Shown: positions 15,334 through 25,615, counted from the stretch's first letter. The stretch: DNA of 37,902 bases from Pseudomonadota bacterium (GCA_023433775.1 JAEYTY010000003.1:1-37902); one strand, 5' to 3'. Program-made: numbers and translations. Notes: generated by a model from the letters alone, not told the origin.

Positions 15334-16542
15334 TCAGGCGCTTGCCAGCGCGTCCCGGTCCTTCTTGCTCAGCCGCTCGCTCTCGCTTTTGAGCTGTCCG
15401 CAGGCAGCAAAGATGTCGCGGCCGCGCGGGGTGCGCACCGGCGAGGCATAGCCGGCCTTGTTGACGATATCGGCAAAGCGTTCGATACGCGAAGAGGGTG
15501 AGGTGCCGTAATTGGCGCCCGGCCAGGGATTGAACGGAATAAGATTGATCTTGGCCGGAATGCCCGCCAGGAGCCGCACCAGTTCGCGCGCCTCGGCGTC
15601 CGAGTCATTGATCCCGTCCAGCATCACATATTCAAAGGTGATGCGGCGGGCATTCGACAGCCCCGGATAGTTCCGGCAGGCTTCGAGTAGTTCCTTGAGC
15701 GGCCATTTCTTATTGATCGGCACCAGCACGTCGCGCAGGTCATCGCGTACGGCATGGAGCGAAATGGCCAGCATGACGTCGATTTCGCGCCCGGTTGGCT
15801 CGATATAGGGCACGACGCCCGAGGTCGACAGCGTGATGCGGCGCTTGGAAAGGCTCATGCCATCGCCGGCTGAGGCGATGAGCAGCGCCTGCTTGACGTT
15901 GTCATAATTGTAGAGCGGCTCGCCCATGCCCATCATGACGATATTGGTGATGGCGCGGGTTTCTCCGCCCGGCACCAGCCCGCCGTCATCGGGACGCGAT
16001 CCACCCGGAAAATCGCCCAGGCGTTCGCGCGCCATCAGGATCTGGCCGAGGATTTCTCCGGCGGTGAGATTGCGCACCAGCTTTTGCGTGCCGGTATGAC
16101 AGAACGAGCATGTCAGCGTGCAGCCCACCTGCGATGAAACGCAAAGCGTTCCGCGATCGCTCTCGGGAATATAGACGGTTTCGACTTCGACCGGCGGCAT
16201 GTTCGGATTGGCCGGATCGCGGAAGCGGAACAGCCATTTGCGTGTGCCATCGACCGAAACCTGCTCGGTGACGATTTCAGGCCGATCGAGATTGAACGTG
16301 TCGGCCAGCTTCTGCCGGACGGGCTTTGCCACATTGGTCATCCGCTCGAAATCGGTGACGCCATTGACATAGAGCCAATTCCACAGCTGGCTGGCCCGCA
16401 TCCGGCCTTCCTTCTCACCCACCACGTCATGGCTGACCAGCGCCTCTGCCAGCGCGGCCTTGGAGAGGCCGATCAGCGATGGCCGGCTTGCGGAAGCTGG
16501 CCGGACGGCACTCGAATGGTCAAGGTTCAGCGCAAAGCTCAT
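15334..16542 (-). CDS. rlmN: dual-specificity 23S rRNA/tRNA (adenine-C2)-methyltransferase, radical SAM
   Basis: The 402-aa enzyme puts a C2 methyl group on A2503 of 23S rRNA and A37 of some tRNAs. The radical SAM CxxxCxxC motif (CTLTCSFCHTG) is near residues 141-151, just after the conserved CVSSQVG cysteine. The glycine-rich GMGEPLYNYDNV and the C-terminal catalytic cysteine in FAACGQL (near 379) are also present. I chose ATG at 16542 over a TTG at 16554; neither has a strong ribosome binding site. The N-terminal 40 residues are longer than in E. coli RlmN, as in many alphaproteobacteria. A terminator separates it from the IalB genes upstream. Confidence 0.97.
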   Translation of the reverse strand: MSFALNLDHSSAVRPASASRPSLIGLSKAALAEALVSHDVVGEKEGRMRASQLWNWLYVNGVTDFERMTNVAKPVRQKLADTFNLDRPEIVTEQVSVDGTRKWLFRFRDPANPNMPPVEVETVYIPESDRGTLCVSSQVGCTLTCSFCHTGTQKLVRNLTAGEILGQILMARERLGDFPGGSRPDDGGLVPGGETRAITNIVMMGMGEPLYNYDNVKQALLIASAGDGMSLSKRRITLSTSGVVPYIEPTGREIDVMLAISLHAVRDDLRDVLVPINKKWPLKELLEACRNYPGLSNARRITFEYVMLDGINDSDAEARELVRLLAGIPAKINLIPFNPWPGANYGTSPSSRIERFADIVNKAGYASPVRTPRGRDIFAACGQLKSESERLSKKDRDALASA

Positions 16543-16615
16543 GGCGGGGCACAAAGGTCAACAAAAGCGGGAAAGATGGCGGGCAATAGCACAGAGACGC
16601 GCAAAAGACAAAGTC

Positions 16616-16634
16616 AGGCCGGCGGAGCCGGCCT
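16616..16634 (-). terminator. intrinsic terminator downstream of the first IalB-family gene
   Basis: AGGCCGGC and GCCGGCCT form a perfect 8-bp stem with a three-base loop, and on the minus strand the stem is followed by GACTTTGTCTTTTG, a T-rich tract. It lies 42 bases after the stop of the IalB-family gene and before rlmN, so it probably separates the two transcripts. Confidence 0.6.
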
Positions 16635-16675
16635 TGCAGTCCATGCAAACCTCGCGATGGCGCCGCTTCAGTCGG

Positions 16676-17182
16676 TTAGCACTCGGCGCCGATGGCCTGC
16701 TGGGCGGCGGTGGCGCCCGAAAGCGAATAGGTCTGAACAATGCGCGTCCCGTTGGCCGAAACGCCTTCGACGGTCAGGCTCGAACCGGCACGAATGGCCG
16801 CCGCCAGCGTCGAGGTCTGCGCCTTGTCATCGAGCCAGGCGGCATCTGCCTGGGTGAACAGGTTAAAACTCTGCCCGCCAACACTGACGCTGGCAACCGA
16901 TCCCGTCTGAAAAACATAGCCGGCAACGACATTGAACTCGGCCACGACATCTTCGCCGGGGCGATTGGTGACATAGAGATAGGCATCGCCAAAGCCTTCC
17001 GGCGTGGGCTCGGTGCTTTTCGGCTTTGTCATGGCAAAGCATTGTGTGCCCGTGCCGTCATCGGCAGCATAGCTCGACCAGTCGCGGAAATCGCCCAGCA
17101 CGCGCGCCGACTGGGCCTGTGCCGGCACAATGGCGGCCAGGATCAGGGCAAGGGCGATAACGGACTTGGGCAGCATGTTCAT
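16676..17182 (-). CDS. IalB-family secreted protein (invasion-associated locus B), copy 1
   Basis: The 168-aa product has a signal peptide (hydrophobic residues 6-20, cleavage near PAQAQ|S, about residue 24) and the IalB-type pattern: DFRDWSSYAADDG, TQCFAM, GDAYLYVTNRPGED, then VSVGGQSFNLFTQADAAWLD and TYSLSGATAAQQAIGAEC. Two cysteines, one near residue 48 and the other the very last residue, can form a disulfide. Members are periplasmic or outer-membrane proteins named for an invasion locus in Bartonella, but most are in free-living bacteria with unknown roles. A related copy lies 79 bases upstream, sharing the TYSLSGATAA C-terminal block, so this is a tandem duplication. Confidence 0.88.
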   Translation of the reverse strand: MNMLPKSVIALALILAAIVPAQAQSARVLGDFRDWSSYAADDGTGTQCFAMTKPKSTEPTPEGFGDAYLYVTNRPGEDVVAEFNVVAGYVFQTGSVASVSVGGQSFNLFTQADAAWLDDKAQTSTLAAAIRAGSSLTVEGVSANGTRIVQTYSLSGATAAQQAIGAEC

Positions 17183-17261
17183 GGACGGCTCGCAACAGCG
17201 GAAGGGCGCGGGACAGGTCCCGTGGCCCAGTTATGGTGTTTCTGGCCTGAGGGGCAAGCCC

Positions 17262-17783
17262 CTACTGGCAGGCGGTGTCGATAGCGTTCATGGCGGCAGT
17301 GGCGCCCGAAAGAGAATAGGTGTCCACCGTATTGGTGCCGCGCTGGCTGGTGCCGCGCACAATCATTGTCCTGCCAGCCTTGAATGCGGCAACAAAGCCG
17401 GCTTCATCGTTCTTGGAGGCAAGCCAGCCGGCCGAATTTTCCGTGGTCATCAGATAGGATTTGCCGTCGACGGCTACGCTGGCATTCGAATTGGTTGTGT
17501 TGAACGGATAGCCAATAAGGGTCTGCACCTCGTTCTTGATACCCATGGTCTTGCGATGGAGGATCATGAAATGGATCGGATCGCGATTGGCGCCGGCCGG
17601 CTCTGAGGATTGCGGCTGCGAGGAAATGTAGCAGATGACCCCGCTGGGGTCCGTTGCCTGCCAAGCGGTCCATGCATTGAAGGTACCCAGCTCGGTGGCT
17701 TCCTGCGCCTGAGCAACGGGCGCCATTGCCATGATCGCGCCGACCGCGAGCCCGATTGCAAGGCTGCAGGTTTTCCTCGTCAT
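17262..17783 (-). CDS. IalB-family secreted protein, copy 2
   Basis: The 173-aa product is a paralogue of its downstream neighbour: a signal peptide (cleavage near AQAQ|EA, residue 27), TFNAWTAWQATDPSGVICYI, a central VAVDGKSYLMTTENSAGWLA block, and the shared TYSLSGATAAMNAIDTAC end. Two conserved cysteines (in VICYI and DTAC) suggest a disulfide. The role is unknown beyond being secreted. I chose ATG 17783 because GAGG is about ten bases upstream; the frame also extends to 17813. A near-match CtrA box (TTAA-N7-CTAAC, 17976-17991) lies about 200 bases upstream. It is probably co-transcribed with copy 1. Confidence 0.88.
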   Translation of the reverse strand: MTRKTCSLAIGLAVGAIMAMAPVAQAQEATELGTFNAWTAWQATDPSGVICYISSQPQSSEPAGANRDPIHFMILHRKTMGIKNEVQTLIGYPFNTTNSNASVAVDGKSYLMTTENSAGWLASKNDEAGFVAAFKAGRTMIVRGTSQRGTNTVDTYSLSGATAAMNAIDTACQ

Positions 17784-17975
17784 CGCCAATTCATCCTCTT
17801 TACTTGCTGCCACGGGGCAAAACTGAAACCGTATTCTGGCCAGCGATTGTGCCGCCTACATGGTTACCAAGGCGTCAAATCCACTGCGAATGGACGGATT
17901 TGTCTCAAATGAAACCCAAACGCGGCGGCATTTTGGCGTCCAGTCCTCATTATGGCTCGGTTTGCCGCCATAGGG

Positions 17976-17991
17976 TTAACACACTGCTAAC
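17976..17991 (+). promoter_or_regulatory. near-match CtrA-like box upstream of the IalB pair
   Basis: TTAA at 17976-17979, seven bases, then CTAAC at 17987-17991 differs from TTAA-N7-TTAAC by one base. It is 11 bases before the end of thpR and about 200 bases before the ialB-2 start. A near match can occur by chance; the confidence is low. Confidence 0.25.
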
Positions 17992-18001
17992 ACCTTAGTG
18001 A

Positions 18002-18547
18002 TCAGGCTTCGTCAGATAGCGGATAGCTTTGCTCAAGCACATATGGACCGCCGCCGACCGAGTCCCGGCTCGAGAGCAGGACGAACCGTGGGGGCGTAAA
18101 GCTCAGAGGCTCAAACCGTCCGGCCGCGGCGATGAACCGCGCGAGTTCTTCCGCGCTCGTGCCGCGCAGCCGCGCCAGGGTAACATGAGGGACAAATTTG
18201 CGCCCTTCGGGTGCGAGGCCTGCCCGTTGCAACACGCGCTCCTGTGCGGCCTGCAAACGCGAGAGCGCCTCACTGGGCTCGACACCGGCAAATAGAGCCC
18301 GCGGCTTATCGCCGCCGAAGGTGCCCAGATGGTTTAGCCGCACCCCGAAAGTCAGCGAATGACCGAGCCGGTCCAGACTGTCGGCGACATCATCGGCGGT
18401 CTTGTGATCGACATCGCCGATAAAGCGCAGCGTGATATGGTAATTTTCCGGATCGATCCAGCGCGCGCCGCTGAGACCCCCGCGCTTGAGCGAGAGTGCA
18501 AAGCCGATATCGGCGGGGATTTCGAGGGCGGTAAAGAGCCGGGGCAT
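18002..18547 (-). CDS. thpR: RNA 2',3'-cyclic phosphodiesterase (2H phosphoesterase)
   Basis: The 181-aa enzyme belongs to the LigT/ThpR group of 2H phosphoesterases, which open 2',3'-cyclic phosphates on RNA ends. The two HxTx motifs are HITL (residues 37-40, in PENYHITLRFIGDV) and HVTL (near 120, in GRKFVPHVTLARLRG). FTALEIP at the start is the usual N-terminus. AGGGAG ten bases upstream supports the ATG at 18547. Length matches the family (about 180). It is divergent from the Bax-inhibitor-1 gene, with 200 bases between. Confidence 0.95.
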   Translation of the reverse strand: MPRLFTALEIPADIGFALSLKRGGLSGARWIDPENYHITLRFIGDVDHKTADDVADSLDRLGHSLTFGVRLNHLGTFGGDKPRALFAGVEPSEALSRLQAAQERVLQRAGLAPEGRKFVPHVTLARLRGTSAEELARFIAAAGRFEPLSFTPPRFVLLSSRDSVGGGPYVLEQSYPLSDEA

Positions 18548-18642
18548 CTTGGTCTCCCTGGCATCAGTGGCAGGATTCGAGCATCAGGCTAGCACAATCA
18601 AGTCATCGGACCAGCCCCGGCGCCGATAACGGGCCGTTTTGC

Positions 18643-18671
18643 CTTGTAAAACAACACCCCTCTCTCCATAT
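18643..18671 (+). promoter_or_regulatory. candidate heat-shock (sigma-32 type) promoter of the BI-1 gene
   Basis: CTTGTAA (18643-18649), a 14-base spacer and CTCCATAT (18664-18671) fit the sigma-32 consensus CTTGAAA-N(11-16)-CCCCATNT, with one mismatch in each element. The ATG lies 76 bases downstream. Heat-shock control would fit a family that includes YccA, a modulator of the FtsH protease. The match was made by eye and is unverified. Confidence 0.45.
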
Positions 18672-18747
18672 TGTGCTCCAAGTGGCAGAGCGAATTGCCT
18701 CCGGCGGTAGAACAAGACCGCAGTTTCAATTGGGAAAGGAAACCTGA

Positions 18748-19473
18748 ATGGCTGAATATGACCGTCAGACCCTCGGTGCGCGGGCCGGCTCGGCCTTGGC
18801 CATCGACGAGGGCCTTCGCAGCTACATGCTGCGCGTCTACAATTATATGGGCCTCGGCCTCGTGGTGACCGGGCTGGTCGCCTACTTCACCAGCCAGTGG
18901 GCCATGTCGAGCCAGGCGAATGCCGAACTGCTTTATGGCAGCCCGCTTGCATGGGTCATCATGCTCTCCCCGCTCGCCTTCGTGCTGGTGCTGAGCTTTG
19001 GCATCAACAAGCTGTCGGTTCCCGCTGCGCAGGCCGTTTTCTGGGCCTTTGCCGCCGTGATGGGCCTGTCGCTGTCCTCTATCTTCCTGGTCTATACCGG
19101 TGCATCCATCGCCAAGGTGTTCTTCATCACCGCCGCCACTTTCGGCGCGATGAGCCTTTATGGCTACACCACCAAGCGCGACCTGACCGGCATGGGCAAC
19201 TTCCTGATGATGGGCCTGATCGGCATCATCATCGCCTCAATCGTGAACATCTTCATGGCCTCGTCCATGCTTGATTTCGCCATCTCGGTTCTGGGCGTGC
19301 TGATCTTTACCGGTCTCACCGCCTATGACACCCAGAAGATCAAGGAAAGCTATTCGGACAGCTATGGCGCCGACGTGCTGGCCAAGAACGCCATCATGGG
19401 CGCGCTGAGCCTCTACCTCGACTTCATCAACCTCTTCATGATGCTGCTCCGCCTGTTCGGCAATCGCGAGTAA
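18748..19473 (+). CDS. Bax inhibitor-1/YccA family membrane protein
   Basis: The 241-aa product has seven hydrophobic segments and the BI-1 family pattern, with YGYTTKRDLTGMGNFLMMGL in the middle and TGLTAYDTQKIKESY plus ALSLYLDFINLFMMLLRLFG at the end. The family includes E. coli YccA, which binds the FtsH protease, and eukaryotic BI-1 calcium leak proteins. GGGAAAGGAAACCTG before the ATG at 18748 gives a clear ribosome binding site. A heat-shock-like promoter lies upstream and a strong terminator downstream, so it appears to be a single-gene unit. Direct function here is not established. Confidence 0.95.
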   Translation: MAEYDRQTLGARAGSALAIDEGLRSYMLRVYNYMGLGLVVTGLVAYFTSQWAMSSQANAELLYGSPLAWVIMLSPLAFVLVLSFGINKLSVPAAQAVFWAFAAVMGLSLSSIFLVYTGASIAKVFFITAATFGAMSLYGYTTKRDLTGMGNFLMMGLIGIIIASIVNIFMASSMLDFAISVLGVLIFTGLTAYDTQKIKESYSDSYGADVLAKNAIMGALSLYLDFINLFMMLLRLFGNRE

Positions 19474-19483
19474 GCAACATTTC

Positions 19484-19503
19484 CGTTGATCGCATGATCA
19501 ACG
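19484..19503 (+). terminator. hairpin after the BI-1 gene
   Basis: CGTTGATC and GATCAACG form a perfect 8-bp stem with a GCAT loop, starting 11 bases past the BI-1 stop and followed by AATTTGG. It lies directly before the stronger terminator at 19525-19560; alone it has too little T-run to be a standard terminator. It may protect the mRNA end. Confidence 0.4.
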
Positions 19504-19524
19504 AATTTGGTTGGACGAAAACCG

Positions 19525-19560
19525 GGACCGCAGCCTAGAAAGGCTGCGGTCCTTTTGTTT
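19525..19560 (+). terminator. strong intrinsic terminator of the BI-1 gene
   Basis: GGACCGCAGCC (19525-19535) pairs with GGCTGCGGTCC (19542-19552) in a perfect 11-bp stem with a six-base loop (TAGAAA), followed by TTTTGTTTT. It is the clearest rho-independent terminator in the window and lies between the BI-1 gene and the GNAT gene. It also shows that an in-frame upstream extension of the GNAT gene is not a real start. Confidence 0.92.
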
Positions 19561-19572
19561 TCGAGCCCTGCC

Positions 19573-20070
19573 GTGTCCGACTATTCCCTGCGCCCCTTCG
19601 CCTGGTCCGACGTCCCCGCCATCACCGCGATCTATCGCCATTATGTCGAGAAGACCGCCATCACCTTCGACACCGAAGCGCCGGGCGAGGAAGCCATTGC
19701 TGAAAAATATGCGGGCCTCAAAAAGCTCGGCCATCCCCTGATTATCGCCGAGCGGGGCGGTAAGGTCGCCGGCTATGCCTATGCCAGCTTTTACCGTCCC
19801 CGCGCCGCCTATCGGTTCACAGCAGAGGATTCGATCTATCTCGACCCCGCTGAAACCGGGCGCGGTCTGGGCAAGATCATGCTGACGGAATTACTGGCTC
19901 AGTCAAAGGCGTTCGGCTTCAGACAGATGCTGGCCGTCATCACTGCCGACACGGCCAATTCCATTGGCATCCATGAAAAATTCGGCTTCGAGCGCGTCGG
20001 CTATTACAAGGCCGTGGGCTACAAGTTCGACCGCTGGCACGACATCGTGCATCTGCAAAAGGCGCTTTAG
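19573..20070 (+). CDS. GNAT N-acetyltransferase, phosphinothricin-acetyltransferase-like
   Basis: The 165-aa product matches the PAT/MnaT-type GNAT pattern: DYSLRPFAWSDVPAITAIYR, AITFDTEAP, VAGYAYASFYRPRAAYRFT, the acetyl-CoA loop DSIYLDPAETGRGLGKIM and FGFRQMLAVI, and the end GYKFDRWHDIVHLQKAL. Such enzymes acetylate small amines such as methionine sulfone or phosphinothricin; the substrate here is unknown. The start is GTG at 19573, because the strong terminator lies inside the longer frame that begins at 19507. There is no clear ribosome binding site. The last four bases overlap the end of the convergent GNAT gene. Confidence 0.9.
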   Translation: MSDYSLRPFAWSDVPAITAIYRHYVEKTAITFDTEAPGEEAIAEKYAGLKKLGHPLIIAERGGKVAGYAYASFYRPRAAYRFTAEDSIYLDPAETGRGLGKIMLTELLAQSKAFGFRQMLAVITADTANSIGIHEKFGFERVGYYKAVGYKFDRWHDIVHLQKAL

Positions 20071-20558
20071 CCTTTACCGCCACCGGCAGGCACCAAAGCC
20101 TTGTGCATGACGAAGCAGCTGATGAACCGACCAGCCTGCGCCGTCGAACTACCGGACCAACCCTGGCCTTGGTAGAACTTCCAGGCCGTGCGAGTAGCCT
20201 TGAGCTTGCCCTCGGCAAAGCCGCGGCGCACAAGATCCGCCTCCAGATGCGCCAGCAGGGCCTTGGAGACACCACGAAACCGCGCTTCAGGAGCGACATA
20301 ATTGAGCGCAATATCGCCCTTTGCCGTGGTGGCGCCGACAGCAGCGACCTGCCCGTCCAGCTCCGCGACGAACAGGAACAGCCCGTCCTGCGCCAGCATT
20401 TCGGCCATACCCTCCGGAGACTTGTTCGCGGTCCACTCGTCGATACGCTGAGGATCGTTGTGGTGGTCCTCGTCACAAAGCTGAGTGATCGAGGCAATCA
20501 GCACCCGGCTCATAGCAGCAATGTCTTCCGCCCGGGCTGGGCGTACGAGCACGCTCAC
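20067..20558 (-). CDS. GNAT-family N-acetyltransferase
   Basis: The 163-aa product starts VLVRPARAEDIAAMSRVLIA, has VAAVGATTAKGDIALNYVAP as the central beta strands and the acetyl-CoA binding stretch FRGVSKALLAHLEADLVRRG, and ends with a helix-strand FYQGQGWSG segment. It is a GNAT fold of unknown substrate. The start ATG at 20558 overlaps the TGA of the DUF2794 gene (ATGA), so they are translationally coupled. It overlaps the end of the convergent GNAT gene by four bases. Confidence 0.88.
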   Translation of the reverse strand: MSVLVRPARAEDIAAMSRVLIASITQLCDEDHHNDPQRIDEWTANKSPEGMAEMLAQDGLFLFVAELDGQVAAVGATTAKGDIALNYVAPEARFRGVSKALLAHLEADLVRRGFAEGKLKATRTAWKFYQGQGWSGSSTAQAGRFISCFVMHKALVPAGGGKG

Positions 20559-20941
20559 CCCACCACCATCAAGTCCGGATCGAGCACGCGCAGCACCTGT
20601 GCCAGATCATGGCCACGCTTCAAAATCCGCCCCTGTTGATTGGTGACCATATACTGGCCCTGCTTGGCGCGCAGTTTCGGATTCTTCTCGACCACGAAGA
20701 GCGGGCGCTCGGAGACGCGGGCATAGATTGAGAACAGCGCCCGGTCCTTGAGGAAATCCATGGCATAGTCACGCCATTCCCCCTGCCCCACCTTGCGGCC
20801 ATAGACGGAGAGAATCTGCATCAGCTCCCGACGGTCAAACGCCACAATTGGCTGGACGGCGCGATTGGCCGCGCTTGACGGCTCACCCGTATGGACCAGG
20901 GCCAGACCGGCCTTGTTGTCGCTCGGCGGAGTAGACTGCAC
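20555..20941 (-). CDS. DUF2794 domain protein
   Basis: The 128-aa product is an alphaproteobacterial protein of unknown function. Landmarks are VAFDRRELMQILSVYGRKVG, GEWRDYAMDFLKDRALFSIY, RPLFVVEKNPKLRAKQGQY and RILKRGHDLAQVLRVLDP. It has no signal peptide or membrane segment, so it should be cytosolic. The start is GTG at 20941, with GAGG five bases upstream. It overlaps the GNAT gene downstream by ATGA, so it heads a two-gene operon. The region upstream contains several inverted repeats. Confidence 0.88.
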   Translation of the reverse strand: MQSTPPSDNKAGLALVHTGEPSSAANRAVQPIVAFDRRELMQILSVYGRKVGQGEWRDYAMDFLKDRALFSIYARVSERPLFVVEKNPKLRAKQGQYMVTNQQGRILKRGHDLAQVLRVLDPDLMVVG

Positions 20942-21050
20942 TCAGACCTCAGAACGCTGTCATCACCCTGTCATGATTGCGGCATTCGGCATTGCTTGCA
21001 AGGGGCCGAAAATTCCCCATTTCAGCCATGATTTGTCCCTCATGGCGCCC

Positions 21051-21163
21051 CATTGAATGATCAATGTTCAATGATTGCCTCCAGTGGCTGGCAGGCGGGC
21101 TGACCGAGCCCCCAAACCACGAGGCCCACCTGCCAGCCGAAGCAATTTGAGTTGACCACTCAA
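21051..21163. repeat. three consecutive inverted repeats between DUF2794 and DUF1223
   Basis: Three structures lie in a row in the 274-base intergenic region. First, CATTGAA (21051-21057) and TTCAATG (21067-21073). Second, a long stem of 15 pairs with one mismatch between 21086-21100 and 21124-21138, with a 23-base loop. Third, TTGAGT (21147-21152) and ACTCAA (21158-21163) with a five-base loop. The second one could act as a terminator for the DUF1223 gene or be part of a small RNA, but no T-run follows on either strand. The remainder of the gap shows nothing else. Confidence 0.6.
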
Positions 21164-21215
21164 GTCTAGCCCGCTCCATGCCCCCGGAGTGGGCTTCTCT
21201 CTTTCTGGCGCCAGG

Positions 21216-21953
21216 TCAAAGCTCGTAGGCGGCGGCGCCAGAAATAAGGCCGGGCAACCCGGCCCGCTCCTGCTGCACCAGAATGGCGAGGCCTGTGCTT
21301 TCCGTGCCCAGCATTTCGGTGAGCGGCAGCGCCAGTTCGGCGCCGGTATCGGCTTCCCACATGCCAAGGATCTGCCGCCCGGTGACCACCTGCGTATAGA
21401 CCATGGACTTGCCGGCATTCTCGCCTGTTTCAATGGCGACATCGGCGCGGTCGAGATAGGTCACCGCCCAGATGGTCGCATCTGAAAGGCTCGAATTGGC
21501 CGGCACCGAAATCTTGAGCATGTCGCCATCGCGCCAGATATCGATCGCCAAGGGCAGCCGGCTTGTCTCCACCGCGTCCTGCACCTCGTTGCGGCGCGAT
21601 CCGACAAGGCCAAGGGCGCCATTGACCACAATTTGCGGCGTGTAGATCCGCGAAGACCCCCACCCCTTGGCATAGGCCCGCTGGCGATCCGAATAGCTCT
21701 GATCGCCGAATGTGTCTTCCCAGCCGGCATAGTCCCAATAGTCGACATGATAGGCCAAGGCCACGACATCATCGCGCGCGGCAAGGCTAGTCAGCAAAGC
21801 ATCGGCCGGCGGACAGGAGGCGCAGCCCTGGCTCGTGAACAATTCCACCACGGCGCGCGGGCCTTCGCGCAGGGTTTCGGCCCCCGGCGCCCCGACAAGG
21901 GCGAAGGACAGAGAAGTGGCGAGCAGGAGGCCGGAAAGAGCGCGCTTCAACAT
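21216..21953 (-). CDS. DUF1223 thioredoxin-like secreted protein
   Basis: The 245-aa product has a signal peptide (residues 2-22 hydrophobic, cleavage near GAPGAE) and the DUF1223 pattern: AVVELFTSQGCASCPPADAL, with the CxxC motif in CASCPP, then VDYWDYAGWEDTFGDQSYSD and QRAYAKGWGSSRIYTPQIVV. The CxxC points to a thioredoxin-like fold exported to the periplasm, where it may take part in redox chemistry; no substrate is known. The start ATG at 21953 is chosen because the frame above it is unrelated sequence; the ribosome binding site is weak. It lies downstream of acnA on the same strand, separated by a terminator hairpin. Confidence 0.9.
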   Translation of the reverse strand: MLKRALSGLLLATSLSFALVGAPGAETLREGPRAVVELFTSQGCASCPPADALLTSLAARDDVVALAYHVDYWDYAGWEDTFGDQSYSDRQRAYAKGWGSSRIYTPQIVVNGALGLVGSRRNEVQDAVETSRLPLAIDIWRDGDMLKISVPANSSLSDATIWAVTYLDRADVAIETGENAGKSMVYTQVVTGRQILGMWEADTGAELALPLTEMLGTESTGLAILVQQERAGLPGLISGAAAYEL

Positions 21954-22030
21954 GGAAAAGTTTGTAAGCCGCGACAGCGCCGCCTGCCTAGTCAAAAGAG
22001 GGTGAGAGAGGCCGAATTGTCGGCGCAACA

Positions 22031-22059
22031 AAAATGGCGGCCCCAAGGACCGCCATTTT
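22031..22059 (-). terminator. intrinsic terminator of acnA
   Basis: AAAATGGCGG (22031-22040) and CCGCCATTTT (22050-22059) form a perfect 10-bp stem with a nine-base loop. On the minus strand the stem is followed by TTTTTGTTG, so it terminates acnA; the other strand also has ATTTTATG and could work weakly. A short hairpin GTAAGC/GCTTAC overlaps the acnA stop just upstream (22067-22081). Confidence 0.85.
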
Positions 22060-22077
22060 ATTTTATGTAAGCGCTGC

Positions 22078-24831
<2,754 letters not shown>

Positions 24832-24927
24832 GATGTTCCGCCCTTTTTGCTGCTGGAACGCCGCACTGCCGGGCAATAGGGGCCGCCGGAAGCGTCGCGT
24901 TTCCTGGAATGACTCCAACCTGAAGCG

Positions 24928-24956
24928 CTTATAGTCAAACAAGATAGCCCTTGCCA
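24928..24956 (-). promoter_or_regulatory. candidate promoter of acnA
   Basis: On the minus strand TGGCAA (24951-24956) and TATAAG (24928-24933) are exactly 17 bases apart; TATAAG matches the -10 consensus at five of six positions. This leaves a leader of about 90 bases to the GTG at 24831. It lies in the divergent acnA/ccmA region. Confidence 0.45.
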
Positions 24957-24988
24957 GTCTCGCCTTGGGTTCAATACGAGATGGGGCC

Positions 24989-25615
24989 ATGACGCAATGG
25001 CAAGTCCATCAGCCCCTGACCCTGCACATCAACGGCCTCACCTGTGGCCGGGGCGGCATGGCATTGGTCAAAGGTTTGACCCTCTCCCTGCCGCACGGCA
25101 AGGGGCTTTTGCTGCGTGGCGCCAATGGCGCGGGTAAGTCTACACTGCTGCTGACCCTCGCCGGCATGATGTCGCCCATGGCCGGCACGATCGTGCTTGA
25201 GGGCCATGACCCGGACAATGGCCCCGTAGTGCATTATTGCGGCCATCGCAATGCCGTGCGTCCCCGCCTCACCGTGTTCCAGACCCTCGATTTCTGGGCC
25301 GCTGCTAATGGCCGCACTGGCATGGACCCCATGGCGGCGCTCGACCGTGTCGGCCTCGGGGCGCAGGCCAAATTGGACGCAGGCTATTTGTCGGCTGGTC
25401 AGCAAAGGCGCCTGGCGCTGGCCCGCCTGCTGGTCAGCGCCCGCCCCCTCTGGCTGCTGGACGAACCCAGCGCCGCGCTCGATGCCGAGGGACAGGCTCT
25501 GCTCGACACGCTTTTGGCCGACCATCTTGCCGCCAATGGCCTCGCAGTCGTGGCCACCCACGAAACCGGCATTGTGCCCGGCTTTTCCGAGCTGACGCTG
25601 GGATCGGCGCCATGA
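24989..25615 (+). CDS. ccmA: heme exporter ATP-binding subunit CcmA
   Basis: The 208-aa ABC ATPase drives heme release from CcmC/CcmE in cytochrome c maturation. Walker A is GANGAGKST (residues 44-52), the signature is LSAGQQRRLALARL, and Walker B with the glutamate is LWLLDEPSAAL. The ATG at 24989 follows GATGGGGCC; a TTG at 24965 is in frame but lies in the acnA upstream region. It is short, as usual for CcmA. It overlaps ccmB by four bases and starts an operon ccmA-B-C-D-G. The genes ccmE, ccmF and ccmH are not in this window. Confidence 0.97.
   Translation: MTQWQVHQPLTLHINGLTCGRGGMALVKGLTLSLPHGKGLLLRGANGAGKSTLLLTLAGMMSPMAGTIVLEGHDPDNGPVVHYCGHRNAVRPRLTVFQTLDFWAAANGRTGMDPMAALDRVGLGAQAKLDAGYLSAGQQRRLALARLLVSARPLWLLDEPSAALDAEGQALLDTLLADHLAANGLAVVATHETGIVPGFSELTLGSAP

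Noticed and set aside
19507..19572. Upstream extension of the GNAT gene
   Set aside because: The strong intrinsic terminator at 19525-19560 lies inside this stretch, and the recognisable protein starts at the GTG at 19573.
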